A stretch of 64,000 bases of DNA, taken from the NCBI GenBank assembly GCA_034401135.1, contig JAWZSP010000002.1, positions 2,914,001-2,978,000 of the forward strand, given 5' to 3'. Of the stretch, positions 22,861 to 35,756 are shown one piece after another (the stretch's first letter is position 1; the number at the start of each line of letters is the position of its first letter). The translations under genes and the position numbers were made by a program. The notes under the pieces are model-generated. The model was not told the DNA's origin, searched no databases, and worked only from the letters and a program-made list of their open reading frames with translations. Origin of the DNA: Volutella citrinella. Taxonomy: Eukaryota > Ascomycota > Sordariomycetes > Hypocreales > Nectriaceae.

Positions 22861-25800
22861 ATGGAAAACGGAGATGACGACCCGTTCTGCTGGGACGAAG
22901 AGGCGGTAATCCGAGAACTCTGCATTCCAAATTGTCGGTGGACACGGGACCCAAGCAAGCTTGAAGCCTTTCTCCGGGAACATGAGGTTGACGGTCAGAC
23001 GCTTCTGACGTATGAGCATACATGTGGCCTGAAAGAGCTTTGGGAATGTCTCGGCCTCAGGGTGGCCAAGCATCGAGGTGCTCTGCAAATGGCAATCCTC
23101 CAGTGGCGATCAAAGAGCGCCGCTTATGCAGAGTGGGCTGAAACAATGCCAGGGCTGAATCGATCTACTGAGCGCGAACCTTCAACTAGCTACTCAGTCG
23201 TAGGAGCTAAAAGGGAGTCGACAGGCCCCGGGGATCCTTCACACCCTCGTATGAATGACGTCCCAACTCTCACGCCAAACGGGCCCAGTGCTGTTGGCTC
23301 ACATGTCTCCGACAATGGACCTGATGGAAGGGCCACTCAGGAACAAATGCCCACACAAGACCAAAGACCAGAGGACATCGAAAACGGTAACCAAGGGATT
23401 TGCGAAACAGCCACACCAGCTGCGGACACTAGCCAGGAAGACGTTGATAGGCAACGGGAAGCAAAACGAAGGCGCGTGGTTCCTGTCAATCTATCAGCCA
23501 AGCCCGTTGGCACTTATAACAACGCATTCATACCTTCCGAGGCCGACACACTGTCCGTCTTGCAACAGCCCGGACGCTCAGTGGCCAAGCTGTTCCCTTG
23601 GGAGAATTCCTCACAAGGCGAGTATCTCGGAGGTGGAACCCTGCTGCTCTCTGATATTACGTCCTCAACTGGGACGTTGAGTTCCTCTCTACTCGATTTT
23701 GGAGCCGATGGCTTTGCATCACTGGTGCCCCATAACGTCACTCCCGGAAGGCGACTCGTTGTGCACCGCGCTACGAAAAGGTTGCTCATCAACAATGGTC
23801 GCAAGGAGCTGTTATTACACCAGGGTTCTGCCGTGATACGATCTCCAGGCCTCAGTGACTCCGACTCCGAGCTTGACATTTCTGATCTAGCTGATTCCGT
23901 CGACGAACAAACCAAAAAGGAAATGGAAGAAGAGAGATTGGAAAACCTGGAACGTGCCAAAAAGCAATCAAAGTCAACACTAAGTCATGATGATGTCCAG
24001 AGGATTTTGAATGAGGCTATTAAAAAAATCGAGGCAACTTGGCGAGAATCGAAACTCCCGCGGTATGAGACCAAGGCTAATGGCATTTGGAAAAGAGCAC
24101 AACGCAACCAGACCAGAAAGCTCGACGTTGAGAACGCGAGGAAGCAAGTCAAGTATTATGATGCTCGAATCAAGAAGCTGTGCAGCGAAATCACAGAGCA
24201 ACCCTGGCACAAGGAGGCGGACCTTCGAAGTCAAGCCGTTTCAATGGAGCAAAGCGTCGAAGATAAGATGTATCATTCCTGGCTTGCCCAAATGCTTGAG
24301 TCTCGGACAGAGCCTCCCAAACTCCCGTTCAACTCCGTCACAAAGCCTAAGAGTGCCCGCAAGGCTCGAGAAGCAGAAGTCTCAGATGAGGAGATCCTGA
24401 CCAGTTCTGACGAGTATGACTTCATTGTCCCCGACTCCCAACAACCCCCTGAGCCATCACTTGCATCAGTGGATATCCTGGGCGGCTCCGACACTGTTCG
24501 CCGTGTTAAGCAAGAGTCCCCGGCTTTGTTGGACCTTACGCAAGTTCACACACCACGGATGGTGCGCGTTAACGACAAGGAGCCGATATACATCGACCTT
24601 ACGGACCACATTTCTGATCCTCCAACTGCAACAGATGGCCCTGTTGCGTCTGATCAGGATGTGCCAGCTCATCCCGATGTGGCGCGTGCAGCCTCAAAGG
24701 GTCAGATCAAAGCTCCCCCAGTGGATGCTCTGGAAAGCTTTGAGGAAATCGGTTCGTCACCTAACGTACACTGGGCGAAGCTAGACGATCGATGGAGGCT
24801 TATAGTCTCGGTCCTGTGGAAACTGCCTCATGCTCGACGGACGAGATTGCTCGACTTGACTACTCGAATGTATTGGTATGATGCGTGGAATCAGACTGTT
24901 CGGGCTCAAATTCACGACCCCCTAAAAGACATTTCCCAGCTCGATGCAGAAACCCCACAGGCCATTGCCTTCGACATTACGCGAGCTTTTCTTTGCTTCA
25001 TAAGATGCAGGTATTGTCCCGAAGCTCGTGTAATGGATCTGTCCAACAAAACCAAAAAGAGGCTTCAGAATAGCCGATCGAAACTCTTCCCGGTCTTTTA
25101 TGAATGGGTTCGCAAGATTGCTCCCCGTTTCCCGCAGGATAGCCAAATCTATAAAGAAACTGCGGTCGACCAACTCGACGATGGAGAGGATGGCATTTCT
25201 GATGACCCTAACACGCCGTCCAAGCCACGCCGTGCAGTCCCAAAGGAAATTGTTCAAAACAAGGAGGCGTTGGACCTCAGAGAACGAACTCGAAGGCGGC
25301 TTCTGGAGCAGGAGTTGCGGAGGGAGAAGTTGAGAGCGAGGATTGCCGTTGATGCATCGATGCCTAAAGATAAGACTCGGCTCATCATCAACGAAAGCAA
25401 ACAGGAGGGTCAGTCGATGATTTATATCAACGAAGACATCGGTTCCCGCATCAAAGATCACCAGATCGAAGGTGTCAGGTTCATGTGGAATCAAATTGTC
25501 GTGTCCGATACCGATCGCCGCCAAGGTTGCCTACTCGCCCACACCATGGGTCTCGGGAAGACTATGCAAGTTATTACGTTACTTGTTGCTATCGCAGAAG
25601 CAGCGAGGTCTGACGATCCATCCGTGCGATCGCAGATACCAGATCCGTTGAAAGAGACACAAACGCTGGTGCTCTGTCCGGCAGGACTGGTTGACAATTG
25701 GATGGATGAACTTCTTATGTGGCCTCCACACGGTCTTCTTGGAGAGTTACGCAAGATCACATCACTGATGTCTCAGCAAGAGAGGCTGGAAGCTGTGCAA

Positions 25801-28388
25801 GATTGGACCAAAACCGGCGGGGTGCTGCTCATGGGGTATCCCATGCTAGTCAGGATTGTTGAAGAGTTCAAGGACGCCGAGGGAGATGTTCTACTCAGCA
25901 AACCTACAATGGTTATTGCTGACGAGGCACACTTCCTCAAGAACCCGAAATCCAAGACTCATCAAGCTTGCTCCCGGTTCACCACACAAACCCGGCTCGC
26001 CCTAACAGGGTCCCCGTTGGCCAACAATGTCGAAGAATACCATTCCATGATTGACTGGGTGGCGCCGAATTTCCTTGGGCCGTTGAGCGAATTCCGCGAG
26101 ATTTATGCCATCCCAATTCAGCAAGGCCTTTGGCACGACAGCCACAGTTCAGACAAGAGACGGGCTTTGAAGAAGCTAGAGGCGCTGAAAGAGATGGTAG
26201 CCCCCAAAGTACATCGGGCTACGATCAAAATGCTCAAGAACGAGCTACCACAGAAAATGGAGTTTGTCATTTCTGTGAAACCCACCCCAATGCAAAAGAA
26301 GCTCTACGAAATGTACCTCACAGGTGTGCAGACCGACGATTCCCGGTCCGATGGGGCACAGCTCTTTACCACGACCAATTTTCTCGGGTTAATTTGCAGC
26401 CATCCCAGATGCTTTCATGAAAAAGTCAAAGAGGTCAAGAGCCACCTGCATTCGCAAGACAGGGATGGAGAAATTGACGAAAACTCTTCATTTCCGAGAA
26501 GCATCATTCCAGCCGTTTTGAAGGAAATGAAGGTGCCTGACCCTGACGACATGCGGATGTCAGCCAAGGTTGAGCTTCTCATGTTGATCTTGGACGAGGC
26601 AAAAAAGGCTGGTGAAAAGGTCCTCGTGTTCAGCCACTCCCTCTTGACTCTAGATTATCTAGAGAACTTGTGCCGGCAGCAGAAGCGAAGGGCAAGTAGG
26701 CTGGACGGGAAAACGGCTATCGCCCAGCGCCAAAGACACATCAAGGAGTTCAACACGGGAGAGCAAGAGGTTTACTTGATATCGACCACTGCGGGCGGTA
26801 TAGGGTTGAACATCCATGGCGCCAGTAGAGTCGTCATTTTCGATTTCAAGTGGAACCCAGTCCATGACATGCAGGCAGTGGGACGGGCATACCGTATCGG
26901 CCAGTCGAAGCCGGTTTTTGTTTACCACTTTGTGGTTGCTGGTACTTTTGAGGAGCAGCTTCACGACAAGCATGTGTTCAAAATGCAACTACAATCTCGA
27001 GTAGTTGATAAAAAAAACCCAATCAGCTGGTCGAAGCAACAGAGCCAACTCTTCCGACCGATAAAGGAGAAACCAGCTACCGACTTGAGCCCATTCATTG
27101 GCAAGGATGGTTTCTTGGACAGCCTTATTGCCTACAGCCCGGAAGAAAAGACGATCAGGTCCATCGTTTCTACGGACACGTTCGAAGAGGAAGACACAGT
27201 GCCGGCTTTGACAGAAGAGGAACGAAAAGAGGTTGACGATTTGGTCAATCTACAAAAGCTTCGCTCCGAGGATCCTAATGAGTACCTTCGGGTGAAGTCA
27301 AGAATGGAACAGCAAGACCAGCGACATTATCAATCCGGGCAACAGTTCTCTCACCACCTCTATGTGCCCCCGTACACCGGCGACCACTCTCAACTCAGCC
27401 AGTCCATGGATGGCTGTTCAGACATGCCCGACCATGTACTGTTCCCTCGGTTGTTGGCGAGGAACATGGCGTTGAGAGATACGCCTGGGAGCCAGATCCC
27501 TCAGGTTCGACGAACAATCATCTGGCCTGTCGCGTAACTGACTAACTCTCTCACAGTTCAGTTCACAGTCCGGGGCGTCTTCGTCATCCGATTCACCGTC
27601 TGTTCCCCTCCCTTTGATGGGTGCGAATACATATTTCGGCGAGAATCGATCGACTGATCCGAAGGCGCTGGAGAGACCACAGCCCCCTCGAGGGCAAAAG
27701 CTGCCGATACCACAGGGCCCCTCACTTAAGCAGAAGGTCCTCTTCGGCCAACCTCTTGCCCCGTCGAAAGAAATTTTCGAAAAGAATTTGGCGAGAAGAA
27801 TCGGCGAGTTACAAAAGGGACCCAATACGTCTGCAAGCGGCCGGCCTGATATTATTGCGAAGACACTTACGGATGGTGTTCAGGCTATACGTAAAGAGCG
27901 GGCGTTTGGCTTTTTGCCAGACAACCAGCACTGGAAACTGCTTGACGAGCTGCTGCGCGAGGATAAGTTCGTTGTCGCCGTTCAAACTGGGCAGTTTTCG
28001 GTAAAGTTTGTGGCTTTGACAGATAGAAAAGAAGCCGAGGCTCGACTGAATGCGCTGAGCGGAGAGGACATTTCCTCATCGGCTGGTGGTAGAAACAGCG
28101 CTCTCGACCCCAATGTAAGACAGCATGCACACCTTGCAAGAGAAGCTTGCCATTGGAGGTTCGGTGCTAACTTGGTCACAGAATCTACAGAATATTGGAC
28201 GGTTAAACGAACAGTTGGAGGCTGCGCCGCAAAGTTCCCAGGCGAAAGAGGACATGAAGGTGATGCGAGTAGCAGCCGACAATAGGAAACATCGAGGGCG
28301 CAAACTGCCATCATGGGCAAACCAAGCGCTGCACGAGGAGCAGGGCAGGGTACGGCCCCCACCCTCAACGATTGACTTGACTGATTAG
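22861..28388 (+). CDS. SNF2-family ATPase, Rad54/ATRX-like group
   Basis: Three exons: 22861-27504, 27557-28114 and 28182-28388; introns 52 and 67 nt; 1802 aa from the ATG at 22861 (an in-frame ATG at 22789 would add 24 residues). Residues ~8-95 form a helical, SAM-like N-terminal domain. Then comes a long charged region with an acidic Ser/Asp patch near 335-350. The SNF2 motor begins near 860: a Walker A MGLGKT at about 895, the DEAH box at about 1020 (ADEAHFLKN), the helicase C-terminal lobe from about 1250, and motif VI GRAYRIGQ at about 1341. The C-terminus ends in a TIDLTD string that resembles a SUMO-interacting motif. The family remodels chromatin or translocates on DNA. The DEAH box and the spacer before motif VI fit the Rad54-like/ATRX-ARIP4 branch better than Swi2 or ISWI. 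The exact orthologue is not assigned. Confidence 0.9.
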
Positions 28389-30634
28389 GGACGGCCGACA
28401 TCTCGAATGGGTTCAGGTGGAGGGGCGAAGTAGTGCTCCGGAATAAATGGGAAAGAGGTGTCGTCGGAGACAGCTTGGTGGCAACGGAACACCGACGGGT
28501 TAAGAATCATGAAATGGAGTTGTAGGCGCATGGACATCGTGATACCCTCTTTGGACGCCGTGCAGTGGCGATTTATGTTTGTTTGAGGTTATTTGAGATG
28601 CAGGCGAAGGTACATGGCCTCGGGTAGAGGTCTCAGTCTAGGAGAAACGTGAATTGCTTTCGGTCAACGATTCGGAGCTCACGTTGTGTTTTCAAGAAGA
28701 TGTACAACTGGGAGGTAAACATGCCACCCGCAACCGTTCTCTGTGATAGGTACTTTGTGTTGTGTGTTTCACTGGCCGAGAGGATAGTAGGTTGTTTGAC
28801 CCCCAGAGCCTCATTGGACGGCGGTCATGACTTCCATGCCAGAGCGGGCACGTGTGTCGGGAATAAAAGGCCTGGGCCCCATCGGCTTCAGATCGGAGCG
28901 GCAGGCGCCCTTGCTCTAATGTGATTCATAACATGCTACTCCGTAAACAGTGCGTAATTATTAATATGTTGAGCTTGAGCGGTGGCCGGGGGAAGTCGGA
29001 TGATGGGGGTTGGACTCTTTAGAGTGATTCCACTGAAGTGGTCTCATGTTTTCCAGGCGCCCCTCTCTGTGTGCACGCCAATGTGGGACTGCTAAACGTG
29101 GCAGCTCAGCCCATACTGTATGAGAGGAGAGATAATATTGTCACCTGGTTCGTGAAAAACCAGCGAGATCCGACTCTATATCACAAACAAGGTGCCTCGT
29201 TAGTGACACAGGGCTCTCCCCATGCTCGGAGCATTCAGAGCTTGTCCAGGCCAGCCAAAGCAGTCGAATTGGATGGTCGCAACTTGGACTTCATGCGGAA
29301 TAATGCCACATGCCGCCACAATGCAGGTGCGGAGCGGGGTGGCCAGCAGGGTTCCCTGAGAGTGGCAGGGACATGGCGGCCAATAGTAGGGCAGGTATTT
29401 TTTATCCAGCGTTGGTGGTGGACATGTCGACATGACCAGCATGCGTCTCGGCCGTCTCAGTCCCGGGGGCAGCGCCAGCGACCGATCAAGCGTTGAATGT
29501 CATGGATAGGAAAAATGACAAAGTAATTACACATGTTTACGACCTTGAGCAAATGGCACGACTATCAAGCAATGCCATGGCCGCGTTCGATACAGCAGCG
29601 GCGATTGACTCAGTAGGTGGATGAGCTGGCGCATCAGTCGATTACCCCGGATTGGCGACGGCAATCGTAGAAGGCGATTCGCAAACATTTGCATCCAATC
29701 CCATGATGCAGGGAGGGCGAGAGCGTCGACGTCGTCGTCAACCTCGGGACGCCAGGCGCACTGTGCCGCCAAGACAATCAGATCATCCGCCATTGGCCAG
29801 GGTCCCGCGGCAAACAGGGCTCGACTCGATGCGATTGTGAAGGGCGGTGATGCTGGGCCGAGTCGGCGGGGAGGTGGGACTCAGTGGAGTCTTCGCGGCC
29901 AAAGAGCGGCGGCGTCGGCGGCGTCGGCGGCACCCACACGGGCGGCACCGCTGCGCAGCGGGTGCAGTGCAGGACACAGACGAACGGGACACACGAAATG
30001 TGCCAAATGCTCCAGTGCTGGTCGGGCGTGTGCGCCCACAGAACCAGCCAGCAATTCTTGGACGAGGGCGTAAACATTGCTCAATATGGCAATTGGAGGG
30101 TTGGGCAGTGTGGGCATCTGTTAGAGCCGCGGCCGGGATCGATGCCCAGATGAGGAAACAACAGAGGCCTTCTTGCCGGGCACAGTATGACGGTGCCCAG
30201 TTTGTGCCTGTGTGGACAGTGTGCCGAAACCCCATGGCAAGGTTCCCGAACCGCCGACACCGACAAGGCGGGTTTGGCTAGCCACAATTCCAACTAACGT
30301 TAGTCGTAGTTTCATGCTTAGCGCGGCCGTTGCCCGTGTCTTTTCTCGCCGCCTTCGCTCGCCCTCACTTGCACTCTTTCCTCCTCCTCGGTCCCCTCAA
30401 AACGCCTCGCCTCCGCTGTCCACACAGCCTACCCTCTCCAATTGCTTCGCCCCACGTTGTTTTGTTTCCCTGGCTCGCTCGTGCGACTCAGCAGAGCCCG
30501 TTGTTGAACGCATTCGCCTGCCCCTCCATCCCTCAACACCAAAAAAAAAATACACCCCCGCCATCACCACGTTTCGGCTTTGACCGAGAGGCCCCCGGAT
30601 CGACTCACGACTCAATTTCCAGCATATCAACGCC
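28389..30634. other. Intergenic region upstream of ALAS
   Basis: This 2.2 kb starts with the probable 3' UTR of the SNF2 gene. It contains an ACTCCGTA element beside an AATTATTAAT patch (28936-28970), CCAAT boxes at 29380-29384 (+) and 29792-29796 (- orientation), a short GGCGTC tandem near 29908-29930, and a C/T-rich leader from about 30340 to 30560 with a poly(A) run just before the ALAS gene. CCAAT boxes are the binding site of the HAP/CBC complex that controls heme genes in fungi, but these are more than 800 nt from the start. No gene is supported. Confidence 0.5.
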
Positions 30635-32559
30635 ATGGATACCGTTCTTCGTCAGTCCAAGGCAATGTGCCCTTTTCTGAAGCAGGCCACGCCCGCCACG
30701 CTGCGAGCCCTGTCTACCACCGCCCGTCCCCAGGCCGTCGCGGCGACCGCTGCCAATCCTGCCTCCTCGCCCTGCGGCGGCACCATGTCCAAGCTGCAGC
30801 TGCTGGGCCACCGCTGCCCCGTAATGGGCAAGGCCATGGCTATCCAGCAGACCAAGAACTCCGCCTCTGCTGCCGTGCGCGCCTTCTCGAGCCAGGCCAA
30901 GACGGGCAAGGCCAAGATTCACACCAGCAGCAACCAGGAGGCCCGCGCAGTCGACAGCCCGCTCTTCGAGGGCCGCGAGAAAGGTTCGTGGCTCATTGTG
31001 ACGTCCAAAACTCACCTGGGCTCTTTTCGCTAACGCCATGCGCAGCGCCGGTCCCTCCCAGCATGCTGAAAACGAAGGCTACGTCCGCCCAGGCTGCGCC
31101 CGCTGTCGGTCCTCGCACCCACTCCGGCAAGTTCGACTATGAGACCTTCTATAATGTCGAGCTCGACAAGAAACACAAAGACAAGTCATACCGCTACTTC
31201 AACAACATCAACCGCCTGGCCAAGGAATTCCCCCGTGCTCACATGGCCAACAAGGAGGAGCGTGTCACTGTCTGGTGCGCGAACGACTACCTGGGCATGG
31301 GCCGCAACAAGCGGGTGCTGAACAAGATGCACGAGACTCTTGAGGAGTACGGCGCCGGCGCGGGTGGCACTCGAAATATCTCAGGCCACAACAAGCACGC
31401 CGTCGAGCTGGAAGCGACTCTGGCCAAGCTGCACGCCAAGGACGCCGCCCTGGTCTTCAGCTCTTGCTACGTTGCAAACGACGCCACGCTCGCAACTCTC
31501 GGCAGCAAGATGCCCGAGTGTGTGATTCTGTCCGATAGCCTGAACCATGCATCAATGATCCAGGGTATTCGCCACTCGGGAACGAAGAAGATTGTGTTCA
31601 AGCACAACGACGTTGCTGATCTGGAGGCGAAGCTGGCTTCTCTGCCCATCCATGTCCCCAAGATCATCGCCTTCGAGTCCGTGTATAGCATGTGCGGTTC
31701 CATTGGCCCCATTGAGGAAATCTGCGACCTTGCTGACAAGTACGGCGCCATCACCTTCCTCGACGAGGTGCATGCGGTCGGAATGTACGGTCCCCACGGC
31801 GCTGGTGTTGCTGAGCACCTCGACTGGCAGGCCCACGTGGACGGCAAGCCCAGCGGTACTATTATGGACCGCATTGACATCATCACCGGTACCCTGGGCA
31901 AGGCATATGGCTGCGTTGGTGGGTACATCGCCGGCAGCTCCAAACTGGTTGACATGATCCGATCGCTGGCTCCTGGTTTCATCTTCACCACCTCGCTTCC
32001 CCCTGCCACCATGGCCGGTGCCAAGGCTTCGATCGAATATCAGATGGAATATGACGGCGACCGTCGCCTGCAACAGCTCCACACGCGGGCTGTCAAGGAG
32101 GCCATGGGTGACCGAGACATCCCCGTCATTCCGAACCCATCCCACATCATCCCCATCTTGGTCGGAAACGCTGAGGTCGCCAAGACGGCTTCCGACATGC
32201 TTCTCCAGGACTACGGCATTTACGTCCAGTCAATCAACTACCCCACTGTTCCCGTTGGCCAGGAGAGACTTCGCATCACTCCCACCCCTGGGCACGTCAA
32301 GGAATATCGCGACCACCTGGTTCAGGCCGTCGACGAGATCTGGACCCGCCTGAACATCAAGCGTACATCTGATTGGGCTGCTGAGGGTGGCTTCATCGGA
32401 GTCGGAGAAGAGGGCAGCGTCGAGGAGCCCCTGTGGACAAACCAGCAGCTCAGTGTTGACCAAGTCACCAAGGATCTCATTGCCAGCGGCGTTGCGACGA
32501 ACAACATCACCGAGGCCATCCTTGCACAGGAGCCCGAACAGGCCGCTGCTGCAGCCTAA
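30635..32559 (+). CDS. HEM1: 5-aminolevulinate synthase, mitochondrial
   Basis: Two exons, 30635-30983 and 31046-32559, with a 62-nt intron (CTAAC branch); 620 aa. It condenses glycine and succinyl-CoA to 5-aminolevulinate, the first and rate-limiting step of heme synthesis, in the mitochondrial matrix with pyridoxal phosphate. Residues 1-~100 are a presequence carrying two Cys-Pro heme regulatory motifs (C12-P13 in AMCPF, C61-P62 in HRCPV). The catalytic core starts near 145 with [12 protein letters not shown] and shows [20 protein letters not shown] and [12 protein letters not shown], whose Lys402 should bind PLP. About 60 extra residues follow the conserved core, ending in an Ala/Gln-rich tail, as in other fungal ALAS. 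The heme motifs imply feedback of heme on import, as known for this family. The ATG at 30635 follows a C/T-rich leader. Confidence 0.96.
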
Positions 32560-33241
32560 GTTTGGCCCGAGGACGAGGACATTGTCTTCTTCACTTGGGA
32601 GCATACGCACTCCAAGTGACCCAACCAGTCTCCTTCTATATACAACCCCTTTTGAAGTATCATTTTTTATGTCTTTAGCAAGACATGGGAGAATTGAAAG
32701 CTATTTCATCGTCCTGTCCACCCGAAAGGATGGCGGGAAAAGGACTCTCACACACTGACTGACTCTGGTTCCTTGATTGTGATCGATTGCATCGCACGAG
32801 TCGTTGCGCACGAGTAAGTACCATGACGTTAGCAGTAACAAGTCGTATTTTGTGCATGCTACCACATGTCTACCGAGAGATGTCACACTGGAAGGTGGGG
32901 GCTGTGCTCAGAGTAGTATGCAGCCACAAGAAGTGGCTAACCTCGTGGGGCCTCAGGCAGTAAGGCATCTATGTCACCCGCATCAGTCACCTCGAAACTT
33001 GCTCATGCGACACCCCTGCACAACGGAGACACGGAGCCGAGTCGAAAGCGGAGCCGCGGCGCAATTTGTTGGCTTTGCACTCCGTTTCCAGCGGAACTAA
33101 CGGGGCCCCGAGGAAGCCGATGGTGGAACAGAGCTGAACCATATGGCGGTTGATTCCTTCTTGCTGCGATGCCTCCCTTTGCAGTTGTCCCTGCTCCGTC
33201 AAACCACGCCACAGCGACTGGAGGATTGACATGCCGTCGAA
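32560..33241. other. Intergenic region ALAS / Zn2Cys6 gene
   Basis: This 682-nt spacer is head-to-tail. The first part is probably ALAS 3' UTR and the rest promoter of the transcription-factor gene. I see no structured element or further gene. Confidence 0.5.
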
Positions 33242-35410
33242 ATGAGCCCCGGTATCGAACTCCAGCACAAGAACAAGGGCCCAACGGCCTGCACGACTTG
33301 CGCTAAAGCCAAGGCACGATGCATCCCTGGTCCAGAGGGGTGCTTGAAATGCGATAGGTGAGCTTCACGGTACTTTGGCATGCTGCAGCTGGAGAAGACG
33401 AGGGTCCGCCCTGTGGCTGCCATGGGCTCTTCGTATTAAATCTGTTGTCTGCTTGAGCTCAACAGCTGGACTGGCATTTATTAACGTGCCCCGCCTGCAG
33501 ATGTAACCGGCTCAATAAGCCGTGCCTGTCCCAGACTCCGGCACCGCCCCGGCTCCGGAAGAGCCCCAAGCTGTCCAAGATCGCCGCCCTGGAGAAACGC
33601 CTGGAGGAGCTCTCATCACAGGTCAACGATGGATCGGGTGGCACCAGCAACTCGACTCCGTCTCCCAAGCAGGAGCAGTTGTCGGAACTATGTACTAGCG
33701 CCGACAAATGGAACATGTCGCACCTGTTCCCGTCCAAGTCTCGGGCGGCCGCCCAAGCCATAGTGTCTTGGGCCGACGACTGTTCACCCCCGGCCGCCAT
33801 GGGGAAGCAGCAGTGCAGGACGCTGCCGCCGCCGCCGCCGCTCGGTCAATCGTCGTGGTGGCCAACGCCCGACGAGGCCGAAGCGCTGCTCCAGGACTAC
33901 CTGATGGTGCATGCGAGCCTATTTCCGTTTGTCCTAGTGCCCAAGGGTATATCCGCGGCGGAGCTGCGGCAGAAGAGGCCCTTCATGTGGAAGGCCGTCA
34001 TGATGGTGAGCTGTTTTCTAGATGGTACGCGGCAGATGAAGCTGGGCGAGGAGCTGCTGGCGGATGTTGCACAGGCTGCAATTGTGCAAGGGTCCAAGGG
34101 CCTGGATCTCTTACACGGCCTGCAGACCCTCGTTGCATGGTAAGCTATTGGGCATTCGGCTCTCTGCAGTCGTGCGTGACTGACTGAGTCCCCCCAGGTT
34201 CCACTACTCCCTCAAAGGCCCGCAACTCACGAACTTGCTCTTCTTGACGAGGTCACTGTGCGTTGGCCTGACCTTTAAAGACGATCTATCCCTCCAAGGA
34301 GAAGACCGATCTCGGAATCTTGAGCACATGAGGGCGTATGCGGGAACATACTACCTCAATACACTGTGAGAATTGTCACCCTGTTGCTGCGAAGCCAGCC
34401 TCGCTAACGCAGGCCTCATTAGTGTTTTTACGACCAACAAGCGGCCCGATGTACTCATGAACACGTCCTTCCTTGAGACTTGCTGCAAGGTGCTCGAGAC
34501 ATCATTAGAATACCCGTCGGATGAATATCTTGTCAAGCTTGTCCGGATCCAGCAGTTGGCGCAATCAATCTCGCAAACCATGGCCATTGACAACATTAGC
34601 CAGCATGCCATGAAGCTGCCTCTGACAATTGTTGTCAGCTCGTTCCAGGAACAACTCGACAACTTTCGCAATTCCCTCCCTCCGCATATCGTAAGCAAAC
34701 GTAAGTTGATGCAAGAATAAGACATGTTTTTGCGCACAAACTGACAAGCGTACGAAGATGCTCTGCGGTGTCACATTGACGTAGCGCAAATGCTGCTCTA
34801 TGAAATTGCCATTTCAGACCAAGACGCCACCGCTTCATATGTGCCCCTGACCGACCGTCTACAGCTCCTCTGGGGCTGCGTGCGTGCCCTCAAGTCGTTC
34901 TTCGATGTGCGCTTCGCCCACCGCGAGCTCGAGCGCCCACGCTTCATCTGCCTCAGCGCATCCGACTTCGTCTACGCTATCCTGATGGGTCTGAAGCTGG
35001 TGACACTCCAGCTGCCCGGTTGGAACCTGGCACACATCCAGGCTGAGTTGTCCATCATCGAGGTCATGGACAGCCAAATCGGGGACCTTGTGCTCATCAT
35101 CATGCGGCGAAAGCAAGCCATCCTACCGGCTCTGGGGTCCCCAATGTCAGCGGGGGCCCTGTGCGATGGGGCGCTGACGGAGGATCCGTTCGAGAGGCTG
35201 CTGCGACGGCTGAAGACGCTGCGAGATTTGGTGAAGCTGGAGCTGGAGAGGCTGGATGGTGGCGTGGATATGACACCGATGCCCATCGGCCAGGACCTGC
35301 TAATGGCGGACATCAGCAGTGATTTTTGGCACGACGTGGACAACGCGGACGTCCTGGGTGTCGACAACCTCGTCGGTGACCCCGATGCCCTGAGCGCGGG
35401 CCTGGCATGA
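33242..35410 (+). CDS. Zn2Cys6 (Gal4-type) transcription factor
   Basis: Five exons: 33242-33357, 33501-34139, 34198-34365, 34423-34700 and 34758-35410; 617 aa; every join preserves the frame. The DNA-binding domain is at residues 17-47: C17-x2-C20-x6-C27, a loop, then C37-x2-C40-x6-C47, with a CNRLNKPC ending. An extra Cys34 lies in the loop. The 143-nt first intron cuts the zinc cluster. A basic linker and short coiled coil (KIAALEKRLEELSSQ) follow, then a proline run and a helical middle region of the kind found in fungal zinc-cluster regulators (for example a YLNTLVFTTNKRPD stretch and LRCHIDVAQMLLYE). The C-terminus is acidic. The target is unknown. Neighbours are ALAS upstream and THI6 convergent downstream, but nothing in the sequence ties it to either. 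Confidence 0.9.
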
Positions 35411-35756
35411 GTGCGGGCGCGTAGCTGATATGACTTTATGCTTGTAAATGATACCATGGGAATCGGAATCGGAGTTTTGGAAATGGATGATATGATAGAG
35501 TGCGCCATTACATCATGGGACGATAGATGAACATGGAACTCTCTGCTCCCACTGAACTCTTCATTGAGCCCTCACTTTTGCTCCTTTTGACACTTGGCAA
35601 TCTAACAATACTAGCCGTCACTGACTTTTTTACTGAGAGTCCCTGGTCCCTATTCCCAGGGCTACTGGACATAGACGGGGCGTTGAGGGTGGGCTGAGGA
35701 CAGCAGACACTATGCAGATGGCGAGATATCAGGTACTGTGCCTCTCAGCACCAGGT
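35411..35756. other. Convergent intergenic region
   Basis: This 346-nt AT-richer spacer lies between the stop codons of the Zn2Cys6 gene (+) and THI6 (-) and must hold both 3' UTRs. No gene or notable element is visible. Confidence 0.55.

Noticed and set aside
30580..31045. Upstream extension of the ALAS exon-2 frame giving 659 codons
   Set aside because: It reads through exon 1 in the wrong frame and across the intron. The spliced model with a mitochondrial presequence and heme motifs is clearly better.
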